Source of the DNA: Candidatus Hydrogenedentota bacterium
Lineage (GTDB): Bacteria > Hydrogenedentota > Hydrogenedentia > Hydrogenedentales > CAITNO01
DNA: 32,221 nt
Reading direction: 5' to 3'
Assembly: GCA_012730105.1 (NCBI GenBank)
Contig: JAAYBJ010000268.1
Coordinates: forward strand, 1 to 32,221
The stretch's first letter is position 1. Each line of letters begins with the position of its first letter. The translations under genes were made by a program, and so were the position numbers. This document shows, piece by piece, positions 16,623 through 25,134 of the stretch. Below the pieces are notes generated by a model that did not search any database, was not told the origin of the DNA, and saw only the letters and a program-made list of their open reading frames with translations.

Positions 16623-16877
16623 ATGGGTAAGATGATAGAAGTTCCCCTGCCCGATTTCGGCGACGGAGACGCCGCGGATCTCGAAGCGGTGGTTTCCTGT
16701 TGGCCCGTCACGGTAGGCACGGCCTTGCAGACCGGCGACGACTTGCTCGAAATCGTGACCGACAAGGCCAGTTTTGTTGTACCCTGTCCCTGTACGGGTA
16801 TCCTGAGGGAACAGCGCGTGTTCGAGGAAGACCGCGTTCGCACGGGTGACATCATTGCAGTAGTGGAAGAAGCATAA
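16623..16877 (+). CDS. Stand-alone biotinyl/lipoyl-attachment domain protein
   Basis: An 84-aa protein consisting of a single lipoyl (E2-type) domain. It starts MGKMIEVPLPDFG, runs through VVSCWPVTVGTALQTGDDLLEI, and carries the modification lysine K48 in VTDKAS, ending with GDIIAVVEE. E2 subunits of 2-oxoacid dehydrogenases carry this domain as an N-terminal module followed by a linker, E1/E3-binding domain and catalytic domain. Here the frame stops straight after it, at the natural end of the domain, so it is either a free carrier or a detached module. AAAGG lies ~9 nt before this ATG; an upstream in-frame ATG at 16542 would add 27 residues that do not look like protein. It lies 139 bp after lipA, whose product would modify it. 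It is not GcvH, which is longer. Confidence 0.82.
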   Translation: MGKMIEVPLPDFGDGDAADLEAVVSCWPVTVGTALQTGDDLLEIVTDKASFVVPCPCTGILREQRVFEEDRVRTGDIIAVVEEA

Positions 16878-16938
16878 CCTCCGGGGTGTCCAGATCAGGA
16901 CGCGTTACTCCCGGCCGAAAAAGAGGAAATACCTTCTT

Positions 16939-18213
16939 ATGGACATTGGTGTAGGCGTAATCGGCGCCGGTACGGTCGGCGGCGGCGTTATTGAAATCCT
17001 GTCCGCCAACACGGACGTCATCGAAGACAAAACCGGCGCGCGCGTGGCGCTTCGCCATGTGGCCGAACTCCGGCAAGACCTGCTGAAAGACTTGTCGTTA
17101 AACGGCGCGACAGTCAGTAATGACGCCCTGGCCCTGATTCAGGATCCTGCGGTACACGTGGTCTGCGAGTTGATCGGGGGGATGGAACCCGCCAAACGGT
17201 TCATTCTCGCCGCCCTGAATGCGGGGAAACACGTCGTCACGGCAAACAAGATGTTGCTGGCCAAATGTGGCCAGGAACTGGCCGAAGCGGCAATAAAAAA
17301 TAACGTGCAGCTTCGTTTTGAGGCGGCGGTCGCCGGGGCGGTGCCTATCATCAAGGCTCTGCGCGAAGGGTTGGCTGCGAACCATATACACAGCATTCAC
17401 GGCATCCTGAACGGCACGTGCAACTATATTCTTAGCCGCATGACTTATGAGGGCCTCGAATTCGAGGAGACCCTGCAACAGGCCATCGCCAAGGGTTTTG
17501 CCGAAACGCCCCCTGACCTGGACATCCTTGGGCACGACACGGCGCACAAGTGCCAGATCCTGGCGTCGCTGGCCTATAGCACCCGGGTCAGCCTGGATGA
17601 GATACCCGTGGAAGGCATCACCAAAATCACGCACCTGGACGTTGCCTATGCCCGCGAGATGGGCTATATCATCAAACTGCTTGCCATTATCCGCAAGGTG
17701 GAGGGCGAGATCGAGGCGCGCGTCCACCCGACGCTGGTGCCTGAAACCCACCTGCTCGCCTCGGTGCGCAACGAGTTCAACGGCATCTACGTGGAAAGCG
17801 ACTGCGCCGACGCCACGCTGTACTACGGCCGCGGCGCCGGGCGCATGCCCACAGCCAGCGCGGTGGTGGCCGATATCGTGGACATTGCCCTGCGCGGGGA
17901 GTGCCGCGCGCTGCCGCCCTTTGTTTACACCCATGACATCGCCGTGCGGGACATCGGGCTGATGGAAGGCCGCTATTACCTGCGGCTGACCACGGAAGAC
18001 CATCCGGGCGTGCTCGGCCAGGTCTGCACCACACTGGGGCGACACGGGGTCAGCATCGCGTCCTGCATCCAAAAGAGCCAGTCCGAGGACACGCCGGTCC
18101 ACGTGGTATTGATGACCCATGAAACGATCGAATCGGGAGTAGTTGCGGCGCTGGCGGAAATCGATCAGATGGATTTTATAACCGAGCCTACGCAGCTGCT
18201 GCGGGCGCTTTAA
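16939..18213 (+). CDS. hom: Homoserine dehydrogenase
   Basis: A 424-aa monofunctional enzyme converting aspartate semialdehyde to homoserine for threonine and methionine synthesis. [11 protein letters not shown] (residues 6-16) is the NAD(P) site; [13 protein letters not shown] and [14 protein letters not shown] are strongly conserved. The active-site region reads [16 protein letters not shown] (usually DPTxDVxGxDAAxK), keeping the Asp and the catalytic Lys. The C-terminal ~80 residues ([28 protein letters not shown]) form an ACT domain, implying allosteric control, probably by threonine. GAGGAAA lies ~10 nt before the ATG. The stop is 14 bp before thrC. No thrB lies here, so homoserine kinase must be elsewhere. 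Confidence 0.96.
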   Translation: MDIGVGVIGAGTVGGGVIEILSANTDVIEDKTGARVALRHVAELRQDLLKDLSLNGATVSNDALALIQDPAVHVVCELIGGMEPAKRFILAALNAGKHVVTANKMLLAKCGQELAEAAIKNNVQLRFEAAVAGAVPIIKALREGLAANHIHSIHGILNGTCNYILSRMTYEGLEFEETLQQAIAKGFAETPPDLDILGHDTAHKCQILASLAYSTRVSLDEIPVEGITKITHLDVAYAREMGYIIKLLAIIRKVEGEIEARVHPTLVPETHLLASVRNEFNGIYVESDCADATLYYGRGAGRMPTASAVVADIVDIALRGECRALPPFVYTHDIAVRDIGLMEGRYYLRLTTEDHPGVLGQVCTTLGRHGVSIASCIQKSQSEDTPVHVVLMTHETIESGVVAALAEIDQMDFITEPTQLLRAL

Positions 18214-18227
18214 AAGAAAGGCATACC

Positions 18228-19322
18228 ATGCACAACGCCGGCCTGATCGCACGTTACCGCGAACATCTGCCCGTATCGGACACCACGCGCATCATTACCC
18301 TGAACGAGGGTTCAACGCCGCTTGTGGCGGCCCCGGCACTGGGCGCGGCTTTGCACCCGAAACTTGAAGTATACCTCAAGTACGAGGGTCTGAATCCCAC
18401 AGGTTCCTTCAAGGACCGCGGGATGACCATGGCCATCACCAAGGCGTTGGAAGAAGGCTATGAGATGGTAATGTGCGCCTCCACGGGCAACACGTCGGCC
18501 TCCGCCGCCGCCTATGCCGCGCGGGCGGGGATCAAATGCATCGTGCTGATTCCGCAAGGGAAAATCGCGCTCGGAAAACTATCCCAGGCAATGGTGCACG
18601 GCGCACAGGTCATTCAGATTCATGGCAATTTCGACGAGGCGTTGACGCTGGTGCGCAAGATTTGCGAAAACTTTCCCGTAGCGCTGGTCAATTCGATCAA
18701 CCCCTTCCGCATTGAAGGTCAAAAGACCGGAGCCTTTGAGATCCTGGACGATTTCGGCGGTGTCGCGCCTGATTTCCAGTGCATGCCCGTGGGCAACGCG
18801 GGCAATATCACGGCGTACTGGAAAGGCTACCGGGAATATCACGCCTTGGGTAAAAGCGACGGGCTGCCGCGCATGATGGGCTTCCAGGCGGCGGGTTCCG
18901 CGCCGATCGTGCTGGGACACCCGGTACTGGAACCGCACACCTTCGCCACGGCCATACGCATCGGCAACCCGGCCAGCTGGAAAACCGCCGAGGAAGCCCG
19001 GGATCAGTCGGGCGGCATGATCGACATGGTGACTGACGATGAGATCCGGGACGCCTACAAACTGGTCGCGCGAACGGAAGGCATCTTCTGCGAGCCGGCG
19101 AGCGCGGCGAGCATTGCGGGCCTGGCGAAATTGTCACGGGAAGGCTTCTTTGACACGGTCACGCCCAGGCAGGGCGACCGCATCCGGGTGATATGCATCT
19201 TAACCGGGCACGGGTTAAAAGACCCGGACAACGCGATCGCGGCAGCCTCAGAACCCTACACAGTGGAACCGAAAGAAGAACAGATCCTCGAATTGCTCGG
19301 GTTCTCGCCCGCTCTCGTTTAG
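18228..19322 (+). CDS. thrC: Threonine synthase
   Basis: A 364-aa PLP enzyme that converts O-phosphohomoserine to threonine. The PLP lysine is K62 in [29 protein letters not shown] binds the substrate phosphate and IPVGNAGN-type glycine-rich sequence ([16 protein letters not shown]) cups the cofactor phosphate. The length fits the short class-II-like ThrC of Bacillus rather than the longer E. coli form. AAGAAAGG sits 6 nt upstream of the ATG and only 14 bp separate it from hom, so the two form an operon. It converges on a minus-strand membrane protein gene 36 bp later without an obvious terminator hairpin. Confidence 0.96.
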   Translation: MHNAGLIARYREHLPVSDTTRIITLNEGSTPLVAAPALGAALHPKLEVYLKYEGLNPTGSFKDRGMTMAITKALEEGYEMVMCASTGNTSASAAAYAARAGIKCIVLIPQGKIALGKLSQAMVHGAQVIQIHGNFDEALTLVRKICENFPVALVNSINPFRIEGQKTGAFEILDDFGGVAPDFQCMPVGNAGNITAYWKGYREYHALGKSDGLPRMMGFQAAGSAPIVLGHPVLEPHTFATAIRIGNPASWKTAEEARDQSGGMIDMVTDDEIRDAYKLVARTEGIFCEPASAASIAGLAKLSREGFFDTVTPRQGDRIRVICILTGHGLKDPDNAIAAASEPYTVEPKEEQILELLGFSPALV

Positions 19323-19358
19323 AGCATAGGGAGCAGACACAGGGTTCAAGAACAGGAC

Positions 19359-20078
19359 TCAGCCGTTCAGTCCGTCCGCTTCCTCGTGCTCTTCTTCTTC
19401 GGCATTCGCGCCTTCCACGGAAGTCGTTTCGAGAATGCGGCTGATCTTTTTCATACGCAAGGGGAGCAGGGGAACATTCCTGATGGTCACCAGTTTCTGG
19501 GTGCCCAGGGAACTGTACACCTCAATCGTGCCGGAAAAGCAGATCAGGAGTTCCAAGGCATCGGGGTACCTGGCCAGCACCCGTTTCGCCCCCCGGCCGG
19601 TGGCGTCTTCCTTATGGCCGAAAGAACGGTGCTCAATCTCATTGTGCGTGATGCGCCACCGATCATTGAAGAATGCCATTACGATCATCATCAGGTAGAT
19701 GATAGAAAGAATGATGCTGATGGCAACCATGGCCGCAGCCGAGATGTTCGGCTGGAGATTTCGAATAAATTCGCCGATCCGCTCGAAAAAGGTGACACCG
19801 TGCGCCGCCTGCAACCATAAGATGCCAAACAAGCCGCCCACGAACAGGACCAGGCAGAAAATACTTGAATTGCGCCCCAGGTCCACGCCCATGGCCAGCA
19901 TTACCAGGCAGACGAGGGTGATATAGATCCATGCGATGGCACTTTGCCCGGCTGGACCGACCCAGCCGGCGCTTTGTATGCCTGCGAAAATAAACCCGAA
20001 AACAATCACCGGCCAAGAGAATACAAACTGGGGATAGGAGTAGATTACAACCGCATCCGGGGTATTGTTGGATTTCAT
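19359..20078 (-). CDS. Four-helix membrane protein of unknown function
   Basis: A 239-aa membrane protein. Four hydrophobic segments lie at about 16-34, 44-66, 70-90 and 112-137, followed by a ~100-residue cytoplasmic domain (WRITHNEIEHRSFG, ALELLICFSGTIEVYSS, KLVTIRNVPLLP) that could be a PH-like beta domain, and an acidic EEEEHEEADG tail. The pattern 'WRITHNEIEHR' after the last helix resembles bacterial PH-domain membrane proteins, but I cannot name a family. AAGGGA lies 8 nt before the ATG. It follows a DUF2007 gene on the same strand with 109 bp between, so co-transcription is possible. Confidence 0.7.
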   Translation of the reverse strand: MKSNNTPDAVVIYSYPQFVFSWPVIVFGFIFAGIQSAGWVGPAGQSAIAWIYITLVCLVMLAMGVDLGRNSSIFCLVLFVGGLFGILWLQAAHGVTFFERIGEFIRNLQPNISAAAMVAISIILSIIYLMMIVMAFFNDRWRITHNEIEHRSFGHKEDATGRGAKRVLARYPDALELLICFSGTIEVYSSLGTQKLVTIRNVPLLPLRMKKISRILETTSVEGANAEEEEHEEADGLNG

Positions 20079-20187
20079 GATGCTAGTTCCCTTACTTGGT
20101 AAAACAACCGTTTCGTATCACACGCCACTGCATGATAAACCTATCATTTCGGAAAATGCAACTGATGGATTCCCTGCCGGGGGCAAT

Positions 20188-20643
20188 TCACCCCTGCCGC
20201 TCACGCCGCGAGTCCCAATCACAGTCCCGGCAAATCCACAAAGGCGCGCCAAAGGGTTTCGCGATTCCGAAGGTAAGCACCGACACCAGCCAGCCCCGTA
20301 GCAGGTTGCCCGGAACGGACACGATATTTCCGGACCCGCAGCAGGGGCATGCCTGGGGTTGCTCCCCCGGTATCCAGTCCGTTTTCGGCGCCTCGGTCTG
20401 AAACTCATAATCCTCATCGATCGGGGGAGGCGGATTTTGCAGCAGTTGCCGGGCCTTGGGGGCGTCCTTGGGGTACACACGCAGGACAGGACCTCGGGCC
20501 AGCATCGAATAGCGGCCTGACCACGCCCCCATCTTTTCCATGCTGTTCTCGACATGGATGCCGTTTTCTTCCAGGTAATTGGCGAGAAACGCCGCTTCCG
20601 CGGGATCACTGCATTGTTTTACCGTTACTAATTTTGCCTGCAT
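20188..20643 (-). CDS. DUF2007-domain protein with C-terminal zinc ribbon
   Basis: A 151-aa protein. Residues 1-70 (VKQCSDPAEAAFLANYLEEN, VLRVYPKDAPKARQLLQ) match DUF2007, a small ferredoxin-like fold proposed to be involved in signal transduction. Residues ~98-145 contain two cysteine pairs, CPCC and CRDC, flanking a short hydrophobic stretch (GWLVSVLTFGIAKPFG), i.e. a zinc-ribbon-like module. DUF2007 plus zinc ribbon is a recurrent arrangement. TAAGG lies ~10 nt before the ATG. The molecular function is not known. An inverted-repeat element (20677-20839) sits immediately upstream and may carry or disrupt its promoter. Confidence 0.75.
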   Translation of the reverse strand: MQAKLVTVKQCSDPAEAAFLANYLEENGIHVENSMEKMGAWSGRYSMLARGPVLRVYPKDAPKARQLLQNPPPPIDEDYEFQTEAPKTDWIPGEQPQACPCCGSGNIVSVPGNLLRGWLVSVLTFGIAKPFGAPLWICRDCDWDSRRERQG

Positions 20644-20676
20644 GGCGCGTATACCTTAGAAGTCTTTCCTGGTTAC

Positions 20677-20839
20677 GAATGGCACTAACTTAAGCCCGCA
20701 AAGAAGGGACAGACACCCAAAAAACAATGTTGTTCTTAATCATGATAAGTCTTGGGCGCGTTTTTTGGGAGTCAGTCCCTTCTTTGCTTCATTGTATGCT
20801 GCGATTTGCAAAATGCAAGTGCCTTAAGTAGTGCCATTC
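20677..20839. mobile_element. 163-bp inverted-repeat element (MITE/REP-like)
   Basis: Near-perfect arms face each other. GAATGGCACTAACTTAAG at 20677 pairs with 20823-20839 with one indel. GCAAAGAAGGGACAGAC plus the following CCC and A-run (20697-20724) pairs with 20760-20787 at about 26 of 28 positions. The centre (20725-20759) is unpaired. There is no open frame and no transposase. Structure and size fit a non-autonomous element of the kind moved by IS200/RAYT-type Y1 transposases, which would have to act in trans. It separates the DUF2007 and Nudix-MBL genes. Confidence 0.7.
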
Positions 20840-20901
20840 GGAGCAGTCTCAGTAATAATTCCTCTTTCCACGCACACAAACCGGTCGCGTCCCGAAAGCG
20901 C

Positions 20902-22374
20902 TCAGCCTCCCTGTAAACGAATAAGATGGGCGCGAAGCTGACAGGCCGCCAGGGGATACAATTCAACCGGGGTGTCATCATAGGCGAGCGGTAACAACTC
21001 TTCGACGGTTTTCGCGCCCTTTCCCAAGGCGTCCCTGATTTTGTTTTCCCGCATGAGCCGGTGTTCCAGGGTTTTGCGAAACATGGCGACGCCATCGGCC
21101 CCCATCAGCGGCGCCCCGTGCCCCGGCACGGTCAGCAACGCGTCGATCCGTGCCAGCCGTTCCAGGCTGTCGAGATAAGCGTTCATATCGCCGCCGTCAT
21201 CCGGGTTAATCACGATGGTTCCCGGATTGGCAATCACGTCTCCGCAAATCAGGGTGCGTGTTCGCTCCTCGAAGAGGCAGAGATGGCCGGGATGGTGCCC
21301 GGGGGTATGCGCGCAGCGCAGCCGCCAAGGATGCAGCCCCGGAAACTCCAAGGTATCACCCTCGCGTAAGGGTCGTCCTGCCGGGAATCGTTCGAGGGAG
21401 GCCGCGTGCGCGTACACGGGAACATCGTAACGCCCGGACAAGCCCGCCGCAAAGGCGGCATGATCCGGGTGGCTGTGGGTCAGCAGTATGGCGGCGGGCC
21501 GTCCGCCGACGCCCTCGCACATATCATCCAGATGGAGCACGAAACGCTTCTGCTCCTCTTCATCCTGTACCCCCGGGTCAATGATGGCCAGTTCCGTTTC
21601 CCCCACGATCACACAGTTGGTATGGGTGGCCGGCGGCAGGGTATGGGCCTTGACGGGCACGATATGGATGCCCGGCGCGGGCTCAATATAATCGATAAGC
21701 GTATCCGAAAAGCCCGGCGTGCGCTGGAGCCGGTCCAGCGCTTCCGAAAGGGAAAATGTCGCCAGCCGCTGAAGCACAAAGACGGGAGGCGTGGACAAGG
21801 TCATCGTCCCCATTCCACGCCTTTCAAGCGCCTGTTGTGGCGTCAGCCAATCAACCTCCGTAATCTCTTCCGCCTCCCCCATAGGCGAAGCGGACAGGGG
21901 CGCGGGGCAACGGTATAGAAAATACCGGGTATCGAAACGCATGGGCGAAAAGGACGGGGTAATCCAGCGGCCCGCAGGCACGAAATCGTCCATGTCAATA
22001 TGATACCCCTCCGACTCCAGGAACGGTTCAAACTTCTCTGGCGCTTCCACCACCCCCCTCCGGACGGGATCATCCTGGCCATAGCACCGACAAAATCCCT
22101 TCGCCAGCAATATCCCCGTTTCTTCAAAGACCTCGCGCACGGCCGCGGTAAGATAGCGGGCCAGCCCGGGATCCGACACATTCTTGACGCAGCGGCCCGT
22201 GTCGGATTCCGAAACACGGCCGCCTGGAAAGGCGTAATGACCGCCCATGAAGGCCAGCCGCCGGTTGCGCTTCACGAACAGGACCGAGCCGCCTGCTTCC
22301 TCATAGAGGATGACGACCGCCGCCTGCCGCGGAGTTGCGCCTTCCGTGCTGTTATAGGTCAGCCATGTGGCCAT
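20902..22374 (-). CDS. Nudix hydrolase fused to metallo-beta-lactamase-fold hydrolase
   Basis: A 490-aa fusion. Residues ~12-200 form a Nudix domain: the sequence after AFPGGR (48-53) contains a ~20-residue insert, then AAVREVFEETGILL (77-90) supplies the REVxEE metal-binding helix. This arrangement resembles the NUDT19/RppH-like coenzyme A-type branch. Residues ~235-430 form an MBL-fold hydrolase with THSHPDH (H300, H302, D304, H305), HTPGHHPGH (H360), D379 (CGDV) and H419 (VPGHG). The C-terminal ~60 residues resemble the winged-helix tail of LACTB2. Both active sites look intact, so it should hydrolyse a nucleoside-diphosphate-linked substrate and a second ester or RNA bond. AAGGA precedes the ATG. 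The substrate is unknown. Confidence 0.85.
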   Translation of the reverse strand: MATWLTYNSTEGATPRQAAVVILYEEAGGSVLFVKRNRRLAFMGGHYAFPGGRVSESDTGRCVKNVSDPGLARYLTAAVREVFEETGILLAKGFCRCYGQDDPVRRGVVEAPEKFEPFLESEGYHIDMDDFVPAGRWITPSFSPMRFDTRYFLYRCPAPLSASPMGEAEEITEVDWLTPQQALERRGMGTMTLSTPPVFVLQRLATFSLSEALDRLQRTPGFSDTLIDYIEPAPGIHIVPVKAHTLPPATHTNCVIVGETELAIIDPGVQDEEEQKRFVLHLDDMCEGVGGRPAAILLTHSHPDHAAFAAGLSGRYDVPVYAHAASLERFPAGRPLREGDTLEFPGLHPWRLRCAHTPGHHPGHLCLFEERTRTLICGDVIANPGTIVINPDDGGDMNAYLDSLERLARIDALLTVPGHGAPLMGADGVAMFRKTLEHRLMRENKIRDALGKGAKTVEELLPLAYDDTPVELYPLAACQLRAHLIRLQGG

Positions 22375-22397
22375 AGAAGATATCCTTTATCCGGCAT

Positions 22398-22419
22398 CCG
22401 GTAAAATCCATTTTGCCGG
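22398..22419. repeat. Stem-loop upstream of the Nudix-MBL gene
   Basis: CCGGTAAAAT and ATTTTGCCGG pair at 9 of 10 positions (the mismatch is G-T tolerant) around a CC centre, in the 83-bp gap before the Nudix-MBL start. It could be a 5'-UTR hairpin or an operator for a dimeric repressor. No T-tract follows. Confidence 0.35.
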
Positions 22420-22457
22420 GTATTATGCGCCTTCTTACGAAACGGGCCGGTACCGCC

Positions 22458-23654
22458 TTAAAACAGACTTTCAAACTGAACGGCCGGAATAATGGTCAGG
22501 GCGGAATCCGGCGTCGCGTTCAAGATCTGCACCTGATGGGATTCCGCCCAGGCGCGGGCGCAACGGTAATCGGCTTCGGCGTCCTGGGGCCGCGGCATGA
22601 GAAACTGTCTCCGTTCGCCTGTATACTGGGAATCGAAATGGGTCGCCCCGCCGGCGTCACCGGCATTCCACAGACGCGACGCGGGCACGGCCATACCGCC
22701 GCCGCGCAGCCTGAAATATTCCCGCCATGCCGCCAGCCCGCAGCGATACCATGCGCGGTCGTCATAGTTCCTGGCCGTCCACCTTCCAGCCAGCCGCGCC
22801 AGGCGCATCAGGCTGTTTTTTTTCTTCAACTGGTAGCGATGGTCCAGGCCGACCAGAATAATGGGGTTACATCCCATGATCACGGCCGCCTGCAACAGCA
22901 TGTAGACCACCGAATAGCCCACGAACAGGCGGTCCGGGGAATCGCTGAATTCCCGGGAGGCGCGGCGCGGCCAATCCATAAACACAGGACACGCATTCTG
23001 AACCCGCAGATAGGACCAGTATTGCAGCGGGAAAAGCTTAATGCAGGAATCGGGAACGTTTTGTTCATATTCGGTGCCGTACGATTCAATCTGGAGCGGA
23101 TCGTAAACGCCCCAATAGGGGGCAATAAATCCCCAGCGCTCAAAACCCAGGTAGCCCCGATTGGCGGCAAAGACAACCTCCCCTGCCAGTTTTGTCATAT
23201 CAACCCGATTGAGGCTGGGGCCGTTCCCGACAATAAAACAACGCTGCCCCGCGTGGCGCCCTTCAAACGCATGCAACAGATGCGGCAATAGCAACACCCG
23301 CGAACCGCCCTCATGATACAACTCCACCTCGCGAAAGCCGAGTTGCCAGAGATTACTTAAAGGTGCGGCCAAGGGGCGGCAGTCTGGCACCCGCACCGGG
23401 AACTGGTAACGTAACGGGAACTCGTCGGGCGTCCAGGGCAGGGTAACGCGGGCGGGCACGCCTTCCTGTACCCCGGCGGCACGTTCCAACGGCACGATTT
23501 CCGTGATGACAGAAAAAGCGCGTTGCAGTGCGATGGCATCCGCTTCGGCGGCAGGCGCGTGAATCAGGCATACGGCCACGCCGGCCGCCTGTTCCCGGAG
23601 CCAGCGCGCCGCAAGAAAGTGATTGTCTTCTGGCAGGTATAAAAATAATCGCAT
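22458..23654 (-). CDS. DUF115 / MptE-like (motility-associated-factor type) protein
   Basis: A 398-aa protein related to DUF115 (6-hydroxymethylpterin diphosphokinase MptE-like; the Maf glycosyltransferase core). The characteristic segments are CFIVGNGPSLNRVDMTKL, with the GNGPSL nucleotide-binding loop at about residue 148, VFAANRGY, GYSVVYMLLQAAVIMGCNPIILVGLDHRY and a terminal NATPDSALTI. In such proteins this core is thought to bind a nucleotide-sugar or nucleoside diphosphate in glycan or surface modification. The N-terminal ~110 residues are a separate, unrecognised region. Only a weak GGGG precedes the ATG. It is upstream of the Nudix-MBL gene on the same strand with 83 bp between. Transfer of a sugar to a surface polymer is inference. 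Confidence 0.72.
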   Translation of the reverse strand: MRLFLYLPEDNHFLAARWLREQAAGVAVCLIHAPAAEADAIALQRAFSVITEIVPLERAAGVQEGVPARVTLPWTPDEFPLRYQFPVRVPDCRPLAAPLSNLWQLGFREVELYHEGGSRVLLLPHLLHAFEGRHAGQRCFIVGNGPSLNRVDMTKLAGEVVFAANRGYLGFERWGFIAPYWGVYDPLQIESYGTEYEQNVPDSCIKLFPLQYWSYLRVQNACPVFMDWPRRASREFSDSPDRLFVGYSVVYMLLQAAVIMGCNPIILVGLDHRYQLKKKNSLMRLARLAGRWTARNYDDRAWYRCGLAAWREYFRLRGGGMAVPASRLWNAGDAGGATHFDSQYTGERRQFLMPRPQDAEADYRCARAWAESHQVQILNATPDSALTIIPAVQFESLF

Positions 23655-24059
23655 AGGTGCCCCATTGTATCAGGGCCGCGCTTTCAGCCGCCAATTCCAC
23701 CCGCCCACGGGCGCGAAACCGTTATACAGGCAGGAAATAGGCCCCCTGATTCGGGTAAAATACCGGAAATGCGATCCCGGCTCAGGGGAAGCACCGTTCA
23801 ACGCCCCGCCCCCTCCCAGGTTCAACAGGAAAAGAAAAGGGTTGTCGACTCGGGCAGTAGCACGGGTGTTGTCCGTAACCCAGAAAGAGAATATTCAGAG
23901 TATGTTGTTCACACTTTAGTGTGCGTCTTAACACGTGAATCTTGAACAACATAGCACGCTAAAGCGCGAACAACATACCTAACTTCGTGTTTTTGTTGAT
24001 GGAAAACTTTCCACAAGGCACTAGGCTAACTAACGCTAAGGCAATCAAAGGAATCTTGT
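23655..24059. other. Gene-free 405-bp divergent intergenic region
   Basis: The region lies between the divergent DUF115-like gene and trpS. It contains the inverted-repeat element at 23901-23977 and a short IR (GGAAA-AC-TTTCC, ~24001). No coding frame looks real; a 98-aa frame at 23623-23919 overlaps the DUF115 gene and lacks protein character. No tRNA cloverleaf or T-box is apparent. Confidence 0.6.
23901..23977. repeat. 77-bp inverted repeat upstream of trpS
   Basis: The left arm (23901-23924, starting TATGTTGTTC) pairs with the right arm (23954-23977, ending GAACAACATA) at 21 of 24 positions. Each arm contains its own small hairpin: CACAC-TTTA-GTGTG on the left and CGC-TAAA-GCG on the right. 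A second partial right arm (GAACAACATA, 23944-23953) abuts the first. It looks like a REP/BIME-type dispersed element. Confidence 0.65.
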
Positions 24060-25118
24060 ATGTCTGACAAAAAGGAAGTCATTCTCTCGGGCATCCGCCC
24101 GACGGGACGGCTGCACTACGGCAATTATTTCGGCGCGATCCATCATTTTCTGCGGCTCCAGGAAACGGACGCCTGCTGTTACTATTTCATCGCCGATTAC
24201 CACGCCCTGACCACCATCACGGAGCGTCAGGAAATTTTCCGCAATACGCTGGACATGCTGCGCACCTATGTGGCCTGCGGGCTGGACCCGGTGCAATCGG
24301 TCATTTACCGGCAAAGCGATCTGCCCTGCACGGCGGAGCTGAGCCTGCTGTTGGGCATGCTGACCAATATCGGCCACCTGGAACGAGGCACCACCTACAA
24401 GGATAAACTTATCAAGCTGCAGGAAGACCCCAAGAGCGAAGGGAACCCGCTCTCCTACGGGCTGCTGGGATACCCGGTGCTCATGGCCGCGGATATCCTG
24501 ATCGTGCGCGCCGACCTGGTCCCCGTGGGCGACGACCAGCGCCAGCACCTCGAGATGGCGTGCGACATTGCGGCCAAGTTCAACCACCGCTTCGGCGAAG
24601 TGTTGCATATCCCCCGCCCCCTCGGCCGGGACGCGCTGCGCCTGCCCGGCCTGGACGGCTCGGAAAAGATGGGAAAAAGCGACCACAACACGCTGGATCT
24701 GCTCGACCCGCCCAAGGTGGTCCTTGAAAAGATCAAGGCCGTGCCCACCACCACGGAACCCGCGCCGCTGGACACGGACAGCAACGACCCCGATGTGGTC
24801 GTGGGCAAAATGCCGTCCGGCGTAGGTGTATTGTACCGGCTGCTCGCGCTGCTCGCGCCAGAGGAAGTCTATCTCGACTACCTCGATCAGTACCGCAAAG
24901 GTGGTAAGTTCTATGGTTCCCTGAAGAAAACGGTGGCCGAATACGCCTCCCAATTCAACGCGCCCATCATTGAAAGCTACAATGACCCGGCCCATGACGA
25001 TGATTTTATCAAGGACTTTCTGCGTGAAAACGCCAAGCGAGTCACGCCGGTGGCGCTGGAAACCGTCGAGCGCTGCCGCGAGGCCATGGGCATCGGCCGG
25101 AGCCTGTTCCGCGCCTGA
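24060..25118 (+). CDS. trpS: Tryptophanyl-tRNA synthetase
   Basis: A 352-aa class I aminoacyl-tRNA synthetase charging tRNA-Trp. The HIGH-type motif reads TGRLHYGNYFGA (residues 15-26), YFIADYHALT follows, and the KMSKS loop is EKMGKS (202-207). GYPVLMAADIL and VGDDQRQHLEMACDIA are classic TrpRS signatures. The length is normal for bacteria. AAAGGAA lies 6 nt before the ATG. The Gfo/Idh-family gene begins 16 bp after its stop with its own strong ribosome site, so the two are probably co-transcribed. The only upstream element seen is an inverted repeat; no T-box or leader peptide is evident. Confidence 0.97.
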   Translation: MSDKKEVILSGIRPTGRLHYGNYFGAIHHFLRLQETDACCYYFIADYHALTTITERQEIFRNTLDMLRTYVACGLDPVQSVIYRQSDLPCTAELSLLLGMLTNIGHLERGTTYKDKLIKLQEDPKSEGNPLSYGLLGYPVLMAADILIVRADLVPVGDDQRQHLEMACDIAAKFNHRFGEVLHIPRPLGRDALRLPGLDGSEKMGKSDHNTLDLLDPPKVVLEKIKAVPTTTEPAPLDTDSNDPDVVVGKMPSGVGVLYRLLALLAPEEVYLDYLDQYRKGGKFYGSLKKTVAEYASQFNAPIIESYNDPAHDDDFIKDFLRENAKRVTPVALETVERCREAMGIGRSLFRA

Positions 25119-25134
25119 ACAAGGAGGAAGAGCC

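Noticed and set aside
17098-18252. 384-aa minus-strand open frame
   Set aside because: It is antisense to homoserine dehydrogenase; no domain is recognisable.
24970-25134. N-terminal extension of the Gfo/Idh gene
   Set aside because: It would overlap the end of trpS by ~150 bp and ignores a strong AAGGAGG-ATG start at 25135.
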